Shown here: in pieces, positions 33,126 through 42,562 of the stretch | Layout of the letters: every line of letters starts with the position of its first letter | Numbering within the stretch: the first letter of the stretch is position 1 | Source of the DNA: Roseateles_B sp041905785 | GTDB lineage: Bacteria > Pseudomonadota > Gammaproteobacteria > Burkholderiales > Burkholderiaceae_C | Direction: 5' to 3' | Length of the DNA: 64,000 nucleotides | Assembly: GCA_041905785.1 (NCBI GenBank) | Contig: JAYRKJ010000017.1 | Coordinates: 1 to 64,000, forward strand | Notes under the pieces: generated by a model | What the model was told of the DNA's origin: nothing | Databases searched by the model: none | The model's input: only the letters and a program-made list of their open reading frames with translations | Position numbers and translations under genes: made by a program

Positions 33126-34934
33126 TCAGGCAGCCATTACGTAGACGCTTTGCTGCTCGTGCTTGGCGTGGCGCTTGGCATTGGCCGCAGCGCTGGCCAC
33201 GTCCTCGGCGCGGTGCAGGGTGCCGGGGCTGACGCAGACCACGCCCAGGCTCAGCGTCGTGCAGGGGTGAAAGCGCAGATTGCCGTGGCGGTCTTCGGCC
33301 ATGATGCCGCCGGCTGCCAGCGCCTCCGGGTCGAAGAGACCGCGGGCCAGCTCGTTGAAGCGGGCGCAGATCTGCTCGCAGCGGTCTTCCCAGTCGTCGC
33401 TCTGGAACAGGATCACGAAGTCGTCGCCGCCCACATGGCCCAGGAAGTCGCGCTGGCTGTCGCAGTGGCTGCTCATGACACGCGCGGCCAGGCGGATCAT
33501 CTCGTCGCCGCGCCAGTAGCCGTACAAATCGTTGTAGGGCTTGAAGTGGTTGAGGTCGGCGTAGGCCGCGACAAAACTGCGTCCGCTGGTGAGCAGACGG
33601 CCGATGTGCTGGCTGATGGGGATGTTGCCGGGCAGGAAGGTCAGCGGATTGGCATGGCGCGCGGCTTCGATGCGTGCCTCGGTCACCGAACGCACCAACT
33701 GCTCGCCCGTGCCCAGACCGAGGTAGCGGCCATCGCGGGTGATGATGAAGCCCTCGCGCAGATAGCGCTGGTCGGCCGAGGTCAGCACGCGGGTCAGGGC
33801 GTCCAGGCCGGTCTGGGCGTCGACGACCAGCGGCGAGGTGTTGGCAAACAGGGTGCAGGCGTGCCGTCCATAGAGGTCGTTGAAGAAGGGCTTGGCCCAG
33901 CGGTTGATGAACTGGCTGCGATCGATCAGCGCCACCGGCTGGTCCTGGGCATCCAGCACCGCCACGGCTTGCAGGGTCTCGTGCTCGTTGAAGAAACGGT
34001 AGAGCTGCTCGTGCGTGGTCGACTGCGGCACCGCCGGTGCGTGTTGCGCCAGGCTCTCGGCCGTGATGCCGGGCCCGCCTGCGCGGCGCAGCTCGGGTAG
34101 CACGGCAATGTCGGCGCTGGCCAGCACGGCACGGGCTGCAGGCAGCAGCTCACGGGCGCCGCCGGCACTCGGGCGACCCAGCAGCCAGCCCTGGCCGTAG
34201 GACACACCCAGGTCGCGCAACACCCGCAGTTCCTCCGGCTGCTCGATGCCCTCGGCCACCAGCTGCGCGCCGAAGGTCTCGGCCAGCTGCAGCAGGGCGC
34301 GGAAGGTCTGCAGCTTCTCGGCGTGGGCCGGCAGGTGCTGGGTGAAGTACTTGTCGATCTTGACCAGGTTGGGCTGGATCTCGGACCACAGGCGCAGGCT
34401 GGAACGTCCGTCGCCGAAATCGTCCAGCGCGATGCCCACGCCCAAGCGCCGCAGGCGCACCAGGCCGCGGCGCAGGCTGTCGATGTCGCTGACGCGCTCG
34501 TGCTCGGTCAACTCCACGACGATGTCGGACGGCGTGATCCCGTAGCGCTCGCACAGGCCGAGCCCACGCTGCCAGTTCTGCTCGCTCAGGGCCAGGCTCA
34601 GGGCCGCGGCGGAGATGTTGATGAAGAGCTTGCCTGGCAGGCGGGCCTGCGCCCAGTCGCGCATGGCCTGCAGCGCGCAGCGCACCTCCAGCTCCACGCT
34701 CAGGCCCTCGCGGCGTCCTGCCTCGAACAAGGCGTCGGGGTACTCCAGCGGGCTGCCTTCGGGGCCCCGGACCAGGGCCTCGTGGCCATGGATGCTGCTG
34801 CAGTCCAGCGCGGCAATGGGCTGGAACAAGATGCGCAGTTGGTCGCCGTCCATCAGTGCACGGACGCTGGCGGGCGCGCTTGCCCGCTTGAGATCGGGGG
34901 AGGCCAGGGACATGGCCAGGACTGTCGCCGGCAT
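33126..34934 (-). CDS. EAL-CBS-GGDEF c-di-GMP signalling protein
   Basis: About 602 residues from ATG 34934; ATG 34913 or a TTG at 34994 are alternative starts. The N-terminal EAL phosphodiesterase domain (HEALVRG, INISAAALS, LDDFGDGRSSL, VKIDKYF, LVAEGIE, GQGWLLGRP) looks catalytically complete. It is followed by a CBS pair (VAVLDAQDQPVALIDRSQF) and a C-terminal GGDEF domain with GGDDF in HVGGDDFVILF. The order EAL first is that of the YddV-unrelated EAL-CBS-GGDEF group. Adjacent to cheB-cheD-cheR, so a motility or chemotaxis link is plausible. Confidence 0.9.
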   Translation of the reverse strand: MPATVLAMSLASPDLKRASAPASVRALMDGDQLRILFQPIAALDCSSIHGHEALVRGPEGSPLEYPDALFEAGRREGLSVELEVRCALQAMRDWAQARLPGKLFINISAAALSLALSEQNWQRGLGLCERYGITPSDIVVELTEHERVSDIDSLRRGLVRLRRLGVGIALDDFGDGRSSLRLWSEIQPNLVKIDKYFTQHLPAHAEKLQTFRALLQLAETFGAQLVAEGIEQPEELRVLRDLGVSYGQGWLLGRPSAGGARELLPAARAVLASADIAVLPELRRAGGPGITAESLAQHAPAVPQSTTHEQLYRFFNEHETLQAVAVLDAQDQPVALIDRSQFINRWAKPFFNDLYGRHACTLFANTSPLVVDAQTGLDALTRVLTSADQRYLREGFIITRDGRYLGLGTGEQLVRSVTEARIEAARHANPLTFLPGNIPISQHIGRLLTSGRSFVAAYADLNHFKPYNDLYGYWRGDEMIRLAARVMSSHCDSQRDFLGHVGGDDFVILFQSDDWEDRCEQICARFNELARGLFDPEALAAGGIMAEDRHGNLRFHPCTTLSLGVVCVSPGTLHRAEDVASAAANAKRHAKHEQQSVYVMAA

Positions 34935-35037
34935 CGATGACAGGCTGACGACCTTGATCCCGGCTTGATGCGAATGGACCCGGATCGTGAACAAGTTGGC
35001 ACCCGGGGCCGGCGCTGCCGGCCCGGCCAGGGCGTGC

Positions 35038-36132
35038 CTAGACCCGGTTGGTCGAGAAACCGGCGGTGCTGCGCAGCCGCTCGATCAGGCGGGGGGCGAT
35101 CTGGTTCAGCGGGAGGATTTCGTCCGCCGCGCCAGCGTTGATGGCCTCGCGCGGCATGCCGAAGACCACGCAGGTGGCCTCGTCCTGCACGAAGTTGTAG
35201 GAGCCGGCGTCCTTCATCACCTTCATGGCGCGGGCGCCGTCCGCACCCATGCCGGTGAGCATGATGCCCAGGGCATTCGGGCCCACGACGCGCGCGGCCG
35301 AGTTGAACAGCACTTCCACGGAGGGCTTGTGACGGTTGACCGGCTCGCCGTCCTGCACGCGAGCGATGTAGTTGGCGCCGGAGCGCTCCACGCTCAGATG
35401 CATGCCTCCGGGCGCAATGTAGCCATGACCGGGCAGGATGCGCTCGCCGTCCTGGGCTTCCTTGACCCGGATCTTGCACAGGCCGTCCAGGCGCGCCGCA
35501 TAGCTGCGCGTGAAGCCGGGCGGCATGTGCTGGGTGATCACGACGGCCGGACTGTCCGGCGGCAGGTTGACCAGCACATCCTTGGTTGCTTCGGTGCCCC
35601 CGGTGGAGGCGCCGATGAAGATGATCTTCTCGGTGGACAGCCGCCCGATGTTGGCCACGGTGACGGGCTTGGGCGCCGATGGCGCCTCGCCAGGAGCCGC
35701 AGCCGGGCCGGGGACATTGTGGCGGCGGATGTGCGCCTTGGCGGCCACGCGGATCTTGTCGGTGATGTCCTGGGCAAGCTGGCGGATGCCGTCTGCCACC
35801 CCGATCTTGGGTTTGGCGACGAAGTCGACGGCGCCCAGTTCCAGGGCTTTGAGGGTCACTTCCGCGCCACGCTCGGTCAGCGTGGACACCATCACCACGG
35901 GCATGGGCCGCAGGCGCATCAGGCGCGACAGGAAGTCCAGCCCGTCCATCTTGGGCATTTCCACATCCAGCGTGATGACGTCGGGGTTGAGGTTGCGGAT
36001 CATCTCGCGCGCCACCAGCGGGTCTGCGGCTGCGCCGATGCACTCCATGTCCGGCTGTCGGTTGATGATTTCGGTCAGGATGCTGCGCACCAGGGCGGAG
36101 TCATCGACCACCACGACTTTGGTCTTGGCCAT
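35038..36132 (-). CDS. cheB: Chemotaxis protein-glutamate methylesterase/deamidase CheB
   Basis: 364 residues. N-terminal receiver with VVVDDSALVR, phospho-acceptor Asp in VITLDVEMPKMDG and Lys in FVAKPK. C-terminal methylesterase with the triad Ser (FIGASTGGTEA), His (VITQHMPPGFT) and Asp (LTGMGADGA). Demethylates receptors to adapt. Starts 21 bp after the cheD stop. Confidence 0.96.
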   Translation of the reverse strand: MAKTKVVVVDDSALVRSILTEIINRQPDMECIGAAADPLVAREMIRNLNPDVITLDVEMPKMDGLDFLSRLMRLRPMPVVMVSTLTERGAEVTLKALELGAVDFVAKPKIGVADGIRQLAQDITDKIRVAAKAHIRRHNVPGPAAAPGEAPSAPKPVTVANIGRLSTEKIIFIGASTGGTEATKDVLVNLPPDSPAVVITQHMPPGFTRSYAARLDGLCKIRVKEAQDGERILPGHGYIAPGGMHLSVERSGANYIARVQDGEPVNRHKPSVEVLFNSAARVVGPNALGIMLTGMGADGARAMKVMKDAGSYNFVQDEATCVVFGMPREAINAGAADEILPLNQIAPRLIERLRSTAGFSTNRV

Positions 36133-36153
36133 TGCTCTTTCCCTTTTGGCGCG

Positions 36154-36822
36154 TCAGAACAGATCGATGGAGCCGCCGGTGGCCACCACGGGCTGGGCCT
36201 TCTGGGCTGCGGCTCGATCCTGTTGCAGCAGCGCGTCGGTGTTGGTGGGCGCCAGGCGCTTCACCATGGCCTTGCCGCTGTGCGGCAGAAAACAGACCTT
36301 GCGGGGATAAACGTCCATCACGTCCTTGGACACCACGGGGATGCGCTCCAGCTTCAAATAGTCCAGCACAAAGTTGGTATTGCGCTCGCCGACATTGATC
36401 GTGTTCATGCCGCTGATCACGGCGCCGCCGCCGAAGATCTTGGCTTCCATGCGGCCCTTGGAGGCGCCGCGCTTCATCATTTCGTTGATCAGCAGTTCCA
36501 TTGCGAAAGAACCGTAGCGGCCCGAATCCCCGTTGCCCTCGGGCAGCATGAAGTGGTTCATGCCGCCGATCTGGGCATGCCGATCCCACAGGCAGGCGGC
36601 GATGCATGAGCCCAGCGTGGTCATCACCAGCAAGTCCTCGGTGTCGACAAAATACTCGCCGGGCAGCACCTTGACGGCAGCATTCTTGAAATGGGCGTCG
36701 TAGAAGAAGAAGGAGGCTTCGCCCTGCTTGCGTGGCTGGGCTTTCAGCTGGGCCACACGCGCGGCGCCAACGCCGCTGGCCTGCAGGGCGCTGACGGCGG
36801 ATGTAGGAGAGGGCGTGCTCAT
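36154..36822 (-). CDS. cheD: Chemoreceptor glutamine deamidase CheD
   Basis: 222 residues. Catalytic Cys in VMTTLGSCIAACLWD, His in GGMNHFMLP, and the KIFGGGAVISGM block typical of the family. Deamidates receptor glutamines so that CheR/CheB can act. N-terminal extension of about 50 residues precedes the conserved LPGEYFVDTEDLLV. Lies between cheR and cheB, all minus strand. Confidence 0.95.
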   Translation of the reverse strand: MSTPSPTSAVSALQASGVGAARVAQLKAQPRKQGEASFFFYDAHFKNAAVKVLPGEYFVDTEDLLVMTTLGSCIAACLWDRHAQIGGMNHFMLPEGNGDSGRYGSFAMELLINEMMKRGASKGRMEAKIFGGGAVISGMNTINVGERNTNFVLDYLKLERIPVVSKDVMDVYPRKVCFLPHSGKAMVKRLAPTNTDALLQQDRAAAQKAQPVVATGGSIDLF

Positions 36823-36877
36823 GATGGTGTGTCGGCCGGAGGGCTCATGAAAATGAATGGGCGGGCCGGGGCCCGGC

Positions 36878-37732
36878 TCAGACGCGCTCGTAAATGGTCT
36901 TGCCGCGCAGTCGGAACAGATCCTTGGATTCGGTGAAATTCTCGGAGTGGCCGACGAAGAGCAGGCCGTGCGGGCGCATCACCTTGTGGATGCGCTCCAG
37001 CACCTTGCGCTGCGTCGGGGCGTCGAAATAGATCATCACGTTGCGGCAGAAGACGATATGAAACGGCTCGCCCAACTGCCACTGGGCGCTCATGAGGTTG
37101 AGGGTCTTGAAGTCGATCCAGCGCTGCAATTCAGGCTTGACGCGGATGCGGCCCTCATTGGCGCCCGTGCCGCGCATGAAGAAGCTCTTGAGCCGGCTCT
37201 GCGACAGGCCGCGCGAGTCGGCGTTGTAGACACCGCGCTTGGCGGTGTTCAGCACATTGGTGTCGATGTCACTCGCAACGATCTGCACCTGGGCGCTGCT
37301 GCCCAGTGCTTCCGAGCAGGTCATGGCGATGGAATAAGGTTCTTCGCCCGTCGAGGCTGCGCAGCACCAGATGCGCACCGGTTTGCCGGCCAGCGGCTTC
37401 AGGTCCTCGGCCAGGGCGTGGAAATGGTGCTCCTCGCGGAAGAAGGAGGTCAGGTTGGTGGTCAGGCAGTTGACGAATTCCTGCCACTCCTGCTCGCCTT
37501 GCGGCCCGGTGGCCGATTCCAGCCACTGCAGGTAGTTGGCAAAGGACTTGTGGCCGGTGTCGCGCAGACGGCGCGACAGGCGGCTGTAGACCATGGCGTG
37601 CTTGCCGTCATGCAGGCTGATGCCCGCGTGCTGGTAGATGAGATGACGCACACGGTCAAAGTCGCTGCGGCTGAAACTGAACTCGTGGTCCACGGACTCG
37701 GCAACGGGTGACGCTGGCAGGGTGGGCCGCAT
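36878..37732 (-). CDS. cheR: Chemotaxis protein methyltransferase CheR
   Basis: 284 residues from ATG 37732 (MRPTLPASPVAESVDHEF); an upstream frame extension lacks support. N-terminal domain FDRVRHLIYQHAGISLHDGK, SAM-binding region VRIWCCAASTGEEPYSIAM and IQASDIDT-like IVASDIDTNVLNTA, and IVFCRNVMIYFD. Methylates receptor glutamates. The rest of the chemotaxis operon (cheA, cheW, mcp) is not in this window, and the gene upstream is divergent. Confidence 0.95.
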   Translation of the reverse strand: MRPTLPASPVAESVDHEFSFSRSDFDRVRHLIYQHAGISLHDGKHAMVYSRLSRRLRDTGHKSFANYLQWLESATGPQGEQEWQEFVNCLTTNLTSFFREEHHFHALAEDLKPLAGKPVRIWCCAASTGEEPYSIAMTCSEALGSSAQVQIVASDIDTNVLNTAKRGVYNADSRGLSQSRLKSFFMRGTGANEGRIRVKPELQRWIDFKTLNLMSAQWQLGEPFHIVFCRNVMIYFDAPTQRKVLERIHKVMRPHGLLFVGHSENFTESKDLFRLRGKTIYERV

Positions 37733-37926
37733 GGGTTTGCTCGCTGCTCCTGGTTGTTCGGCAGGGGCTGGCAGCGCCCCTGTCGATTCGATTCTCGGGT
37801 GTTTTGCAGTGTCTGTGAGCCAGACGTGGCAAGAATGTAAAAACAAGGCAGGGAGAACTGGGCATTTCGTGCCAGTTTGCGCACTTGGGCGCTGCTAGAC
37901 TGCTTTGGCATCCTCAGGGGACGCCC

Positions 37927-38649
37927 TTGCCATTCAGTCCATCCCGTACCCTCATCGACATCCAGGAATTGCGTTTGGAGCCGGCGCTGCAGTTGCTGCA
38001 GCAGGCTGGTGCCATGCTGCCGGACACCGAGCCCTACAGCGCTGCCTGGCTGCAGGCGGTGCTGGACGCCTTGTGCGACCTCTCCAGCAAGGATGCACTG
38101 ACCGACCTGGTCAACCGGCGCAGCTTCGAGATGGCTTTGGCGCGCGAAGTGGACCGCGTGGCGCGCTCCGGCGAGCCGGCCCTGCTGCTGGTGCTGGACA
38201 TCGACCACTTCAAGCGGGTCAACGACACCTATGGCCATGCCGCCGGCGACCTCGTCATCCAGGCGGTGGCCAAGGCCCTGCTGCAGACGGTCAGGCCCAT
38301 GGACACAGTCGCCCGGGTGGGCGGGGAGGAGTTTGCGATCATCCTGCCCAATTGCCCGGCGACTTTTGGCGCCACGGTGGCCGAACGTATCCGCGAGCAG
38401 GTGGAGGGCTTGGCCATCCAGGTGACGCCGGCTCAGTCCATCAAGGTCACTGTCAGCCTGGGCGGTGCCTTTGCGCCGCAATGGGTGCGCTCCTCCGCCC
38501 TGCTGTGGATGGAGCGTGCCGACCGCCAGCTCTACCGGGCCAAGGCCGAGGGGCGCAACCGCGCCTGCCTGGAAGCCCAGCCTGACTCCCTGGTCAGCGC
38601 CGATGAAAAAAGCATGTTGTTTGCACTAACGCAACAGGAAAGCGAATGA
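37927..38649 (+). CDS. GGDEF-domain diguanylate cyclase
   Basis: 240 residues if it starts at TTG 37927 (preceded by CAGGGGA); the first in-frame ATG would remove the N-terminal helix. GGDEF domain with DALTDLVNRRSFEMALARE, DIDHFKRVNDTYGHAAGD, the active-site loop RVGGEEFAIIL and the tail MERADRQLYRAKAEGRN. Makes c-di-GMP from GTP. No RxxD inhibitory site is evident before GGEEF (MDTVARVGGEEF has TVAR). Soluble, with a short helical N terminus. Overlaps the next gene by 4 bp. Confidence 0.88.
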   Translation: MPFSPSRTLIDIQELRLEPALQLLQQAGAMLPDTEPYSAAWLQAVLDALCDLSSKDALTDLVNRRSFEMALAREVDRVARSGEPALLLVLDIDHFKRVNDTYGHAAGDLVIQAVAKALLQTVRPMDTVARVGGEEFAIILPNCPATFGATVAERIREQVEGLAIQVTPAQSIKVTVSLGGAFAPQWVRSSALLWMERADRQLYRAKAEGRNRACLEAQPDSLVSADEKSMLFALTQQESE

Positions 38650-39449
38650 GCACCACCCCAGCGCCTGCTGCACCCTCCATCCCGTCCAGCCGCGGCGGTG
38701 CCCGCACCCTGGCCGTCACCAGCGGCAAGGGCGGCGTCGGCAAGACCTTCGTGACCGCCAATCTGGCGGCAGCCCTGGCGGCCCGCGGCCAGCGTGTGCT
38801 GGTGCTGGATGCCGATCTGGGCCTGGCCAACCTGGATGTGGTCCTGAACCTGCATCCCAAGATCACCCTGCATGATGTCTTTACCGAGAAGGCGTCCCTG
38901 GACCAGGCCATCCTGCCAGCGCCAGGCGGCTTCCATGTGCTGCTGGCCGGGTCGGGGATGGTGGAGTACTCGCGCCTGACGCCGGAGGTGCGCGAGAAGC
39001 TCCTGCACATCATCGAGCTGGTCAAGCCACGCTTCGACTGGGTGCTGCTGGACACTGGTGCCGGCATTTCCGATGTGGTGCTTTTTGCCGTGTCGCTGGC
39101 CGCGGATGTCCTGGTGGTCGCAACGCCGGAACCCACGTCCCTGACCGACGCCTACGCCACCATCAAAGTGCTGGCCACTCAGCAGGAGCGCCGGCATGTG
39201 GGCCTCGTGCTCAACCAGGCTTCGCGGCCCGGTGAAGGCAAGCTGATCTGCGGCCAGTTGCAACAGGTGCTGCAGCGCTTCGTTGGCGCGGCGCCCGGCC
39301 AAGGCTTCAAGCTGGAGCTGCTGGGCGAGGTCAAGGCGGATGTGTCGGTGCGTCAGGCGGTGCTGAAGCGCCAGCTGCTGCTGGAGAACTTTCCCGGCTG
39401 CGATGCCGCGCAGTCCATCAAGGCCCTGGCCAACCGCCTGCTGGCCTAG
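38646..39449 (+). CDS. MinD/ParA-like ATPase, FlhG/FleN type
   Basis: 267 residues. Deviant Walker A in VTSGKGGVGKTFVTANLAAA, then DADLGLANLDVVLNLHP and WVLLDTGAGIS. This is the pattern of FlhG/FleN/YlxH, which controls flagellar number and placement. MinD itself is less likely because minC/minE are absent nearby and no membrane-targeting helix is evident at the C terminus. Coupled to the GGDEF gene by a 4-bp overlap. Confidence 0.82.
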   Translation: MSTTPAPAAPSIPSSRGGARTLAVTSGKGGVGKTFVTANLAAALAARGQRVLVLDADLGLANLDVVLNLHPKITLHDVFTEKASLDQAILPAPGGFHVLLAGSGMVEYSRLTPEVREKLLHIIELVKPRFDWVLLDTGAGISDVVLFAVSLAADVLVVATPEPTSLTDAYATIKVLATQQERRHVGLVLNQASRPGEGKLICGQLQQVLQRFVGAAPGQGFKLELLGEVKADVSVRQAVLKRQLLLENFPGCDAAQSIKALANRLLA

Positions 39450-39517
39450 CGCGTCTGCGAAGCGACTGGCGATCTCGCGCCCCTGCACCGCGCGCAGTGC
39501 GCTGCTAAGCTGCCGGC

Positions 39518-39940
39518 ATGAGTGATTCGACTGAAGGCCCGTTTGAAGGCAAGGTGGCGCCGAGCAGCGCCTACGAGTGGGTCGGCGGTGAAGAGGCCGT
39601 CCGCGTCCTCGTGGACCGTTTTTACGATCTGATGGACCTGGAGCCCGCCTACGCCGAGTTGCGAGCCGTCCATCCCGGCGACATGACGGGCTCGCGGGAC
39701 AAGCTGTTCTGGTTCCTGTGTGGCTGGCTGGGCGGCCCAGACTACTTCATCGAGCGCTTCGGCCACCCGCGGCTGCGAGCCCGTCACATGCCGTTTCGCA
39801 TTGGCATTCGCGAACGGGATCAATGGCCGGCCTGCATGCGCCAGGCCATGGCGGAATTGGGCCTGGACCCCGCCCTGCAAGCCCGCCTGGACGAAGCCTT
39901 CATGGGCACGGCCGACTGGATGCGCAATGTGGGTGGGTGA
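39518..39940 (+). CDS. Group II truncated hemoglobin
   Basis: 140 residues. Two-over-two globin: proximal His region FGHPRLRARHMPFRIG, Trp(G8) in RERDQWPACMRQAM, and the WLGGPDYFIERFG block typical of group II (trHbO). Binds O2 or NO in the cytoplasm, often for nitrosative-stress protection. Monocistronic by appearance, 69 bp after the ATPase stop. Confidence 0.92.
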   Translation: MSDSTEGPFEGKVAPSSAYEWVGGEEAVRVLVDRFYDLMDLEPAYAELRAVHPGDMTGSRDKLFWFLCGWLGGPDYFIERFGHPRLRARHMPFRIGIRERDQWPACMRQAMAELGLDPALQARLDEAFMGTADWMRNVGG

Positions 39941-40005
39941 TCCAGGCCCCGACGCGAGACACGATCAGGTCGGGGGGCGCTGCCGCCCCTCGACGCGCGG
40001 CTGGC

Positions 40006-40650
40006 TCACTGGACGTTGAAGACAAACTCCTGCACGAAGGGCTGGCTTCCCTGGCACTGGTAGGCGCCGAGCGCCGCTTGCACCGCGCTTTGCAGCGCCC
40101 GGCGCGTCCGTCCATCCATGCCGCCTGAGATGCTCAGGAACTGGACGTCCGCCACCCGACCGGCCACCAGCTGCGCCTGGATCCTGAGCGTGGCCTGGCC
40201 GCTCCAGCTCACGGTCGGGACCTCCGGTGTGGCCATGACCTGGCAAATTGCCTCCGCCCGAAGTGGCCCGTGGGACTTGGCCCCTGTCTCGACGACACCG
40301 GTGCCGCCCGAGGTGGACCCTGTGCCAGGGCCGGCTTCGCGCGCCCTGGGTTCCGATGTCACTTCGATCGTGATGGGGGAGGGCGTCAGCTCGACGCGGA
40401 TGTCCGGCAGCGGGACCTGCGGTGTGAGCGGTGCGTTGAATTTCACGGGTGGGAGGTCGGTCTTCGGGGGCTCGATCTGCCGGGGCTTGTCCGGCTTGTC
40501 GATGAACACGGCCGCGGGCGTGGCCTTCTTGACGAAGTGAGTGGCCAGGCCGGAGGCCAGCCCCCACAGGATCAGGGCATGGGTCAGGATGACCAGGCCT
40601 ATGCCTTTGACGCTCCTCTTCGGGAGCTCCAGCGTGTGCAAGTCATTCAT
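40006..40650 (-). CDS. TonB-like energy transducer
   Basis: 214 residues from ATG 40650 (MNDLHTLELPKRSVKGIGLV), chosen for its AGAGGA site 6 bp upstream. One N-terminal membrane helix (about residues 13-32), a Pro- and Lys-rich periplasmic stretch (DKPDKPRQIEPPKTDLPPV) and a C-terminal TonB domain with ATLRIQAQLVAGRVADVQFL and SAVQAALGAYQCQG. Couples the proton-motive force to outer-membrane receptors. No exbB/exbD nearby. Confidence 0.78.
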   Translation of the reverse strand: MNDLHTLELPKRSVKGIGLVILTHALILWGLASGLATHFVKKATPAAVFIDKPDKPRQIEPPKTDLPPVKFNAPLTPQVPLPDIRVELTPSPITIEVTSEPRAREAGPGTGSTSGGTGVVETGAKSHGPLRAEAICQVMATPEVPTVSWSGQATLRIQAQLVAGRVADVQFLSISGGMDGRTRRALQSAVQAALGAYQCQGSQPFVQEFVFNVQ

Positions 40651-40994
40651 GTGCGGTCCTCTCAGGGTTGGGTTCAATGAGAACTACACGGTGACACCGT
40701 CCCGGGCCGATGCCTGGCGGGCCGCCGGGAACCTCCCGTCGGTGTGTGCCGCGGGATCAGACTAACGAGCACCCTGCGTGGGCGTCAATCGGGTTCGGCG
40801 CCTTGCAAAGGGATGTTGCCCCGCATCGACAATGCGGCGCCCTGCAAGCTGGCATTCAGCTTGGGACGGGAAGCTGGGCAAGTTTGCCTATTGGCGCCGG
40901 CTGACGCGGCTTGCCTACGTGCCTGGTCAGGCTGCTGTGGTGCAGGGCACCCATGCGCAGGGAAGGCAGGTGGCGCCGGGGTTCCGCGGTGGAC
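40651..40994. other. Intergenic region with small inverted repeats, no gene seen
   Basis: 344 bp between the TonB-like gene (start side) and the Smr gene (stop side), both minus strand. Contains two small hairpins (CCGCAT/ATGCGG and CAAGCT/AGCTTG) near 40815-40865. No ribosome-binding site with a sensible frame was seen. It likely holds the tonB promoter. Confidence 0.4.
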
Positions 40995-41651
40995 TCAAAC
41001 TCCGTTGAGCAGCACCATCAGCGCCCCCGCACCGCCATCGCTGGGGCGGGCCTGGACGAAAGCCAGCACTTCCTGCTTCTGCACCAGCCAGCGCCTCACG
41101 CGTGTCTTGAGCACGGGCTCCCGGCCCGGCGAGCCGTTGCCTTTGCCGTGCACCACCCGCACGCAGCGCAGGCCGCGTCGGGCGCTGTCGTGAATGAAGG
41201 TGCCCAGTGCATCGCGCGCCTGGTCTCGGCGCAGGCCATGCAGGTCGATCTGGGCCTGCAGCGCCCAGTGGCCGCGGCGCAGCTTGCGAACGACCTCCAG
41301 GCTGACCTCCGAGCGGCGGAATGACAGGGTTTCATCCGTCTCCAGCAGGGACTCGACGTCAAAGTCATCCGACAGCGCCTGGCGCAGCACTGCCTGCTCG
41401 TCCAGCTCGCGCTGGCGCGGCTCGGGCGGCGGTGGTGCGCTGGCCAGCTGCACCCGACCTTGGTTCGGCAATTGGGTTACGGGGCCGACGCTCAGTTCAA
41501 AAAGCCTGGCCTCACGTTCCATCAGGCGGCGCTGCGCAGCCTCGCGTTCGATGCGGGCCTCTTGTTCGCGCTGGCGGCGCTGCAGCTCCTGGTGCAACGG
41601 GCCCAGGTCCTGCAGGGTGCGGAGGGGCCCCGTGTCAGTCTTCGATTTCAT
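40995..41651 (-). CDS. Smr-domain protein
   Basis: 218 residues. A charged coiled-coil N terminus (QRRQREQEARIEREAAQRRL) and a C-terminal Smr (MutS2-type) nuclease domain with the signature IDLHGLRRDQARDALGTF and the VVHGKGNGSPG loop. Small stand-alone Smr proteins of this form are common in proteobacteria; substrate unclear (nicking endonuclease or RNA). It begins 1 bp before the radC stop region, same strand. Confidence 0.88.
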   Translation of the reverse strand: MKSKTDTGPLRTLQDLGPLHQELQRRQREQEARIEREAAQRRLMEREARLFELSVGPVTQLPNQGRVQLASAPPPPEPRQRELDEQAVLRQALSDDFDVESLLETDETLSFRRSEVSLEVVRKLRRGHWALQAQIDLHGLRRDQARDALGTFIHDSARRGLRCVRVVHGKGNGSPGREPVLKTRVRRWLVQKQEVLAFVQARPSDGGAGALMVLLNGV

Positions 41652-41652
41652 G

Positions 41653-42324
41653 TCACACCAGCCCCCGTTCGGCCATCGAAACGCAATGGCCGGCTGCCAC
41701 GACGATATGGTCCAGCACCCGCACGTCGATCAGCGCGAGGGCTGCGATCAGCCGCTGGGTCAGCTGCTCGTCGGCCCTGGAAGGCTCCGCGACACCGGAG
41801 GGGTGGTTGTGGGCCAGGATCAAGGCCGATGCCCGCAAGGCCAAGGTGCGCTTGACGACCTCGCGCGGGTAGACGCTGGTCTGGCTGAGCGTGCCCCGGA
41901 AAAGGACTTCCATGCGGATGAGGCGGTGATGGGTGTCCAGAAACAGCACGGCAAAGGCCTCGTGGTCCAGGTGGGCCAGCTGCAATTGCAGATAGGCCTT
42001 CACGGCGTCAGGTGCGTCGAAGGTGGTGCTGCGCTGCAGCCGGACCTGCAGGCTGCGACGGGCGATCTCCAATACCGCCGCCAGTTCGGCGCGCTTGGCC
42101 GGGCCGAGGCCCTTGACCGCCTTCAGATCTTGGAGGTCGGCGTGCATCAGGCCGGCCAGGCCGCCAAAGCGGTCCAGCAGTTCCTCGGACAGGTTCAGCA
42201 CCGGCTTGCCCTTGAGCCCCGTGCGCAGCAGCAGGGCCACGAGTTCGGCGTCGGCCAGGGCGGAGGCGCCACGCGCCAGCAGCTTCTCGCGCGGCCGGGC
42301 GGCCGCAGGCAGTTCATGCAGCAT
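41653..42324 (-). CDS. radC: RadC/JAB-domain DNA repair-associated protein
   Basis: 223 residues. N-terminal helix-hairpin-helix region (LKAVKGLGPAKRAELAAVLE) and the C-terminal JAMM-like motif ILAHNHPSGVAEPS. Named RadC; its role in repair is disputed. Length is normal. Divergent from slpA, with 238 bp between. Confidence 0.92.
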   Translation of the reverse strand: MLHELPAAARPREKLLARGASALADAELVALLLRTGLKGKPVLNLSEELLDRFGGLAGLMHADLQDLKAVKGLGPAKRAELAAVLEIARRSLQVRLQRSTTFDAPDAVKAYLQLQLAHLDHEAFAVLFLDTHHRLIRMEVLFRGTLSQTSVYPREVVKRTLALRASALILAHNHPSGVAEPSRADEQLTQRLIAALALIDVRVLDHIVVAAGHCVSMAERGLV

Positions 42325-42562
42325 GGGAGCAGTAAGAGGGAGTGTGGGCGATGGAGGGCGGGGATGGAGCGACGTGCAGGAGCTAGGTTCTGAGCAATTG
42401 CTGGGCTGGGTGCGGGGCTGAGTGCTGAGCTGAATTCTGGGCGGGCGGGCTTGAGCTGGACCAAAGGAATCGAGTGGAATGTCGAGGCGGCTGCGGCAGC
42501 ATTGTCGTCCAGCCTAAAATCCGCCGCAGCGACAAAGACACCGGCCTGGGCGCCGGGACAGC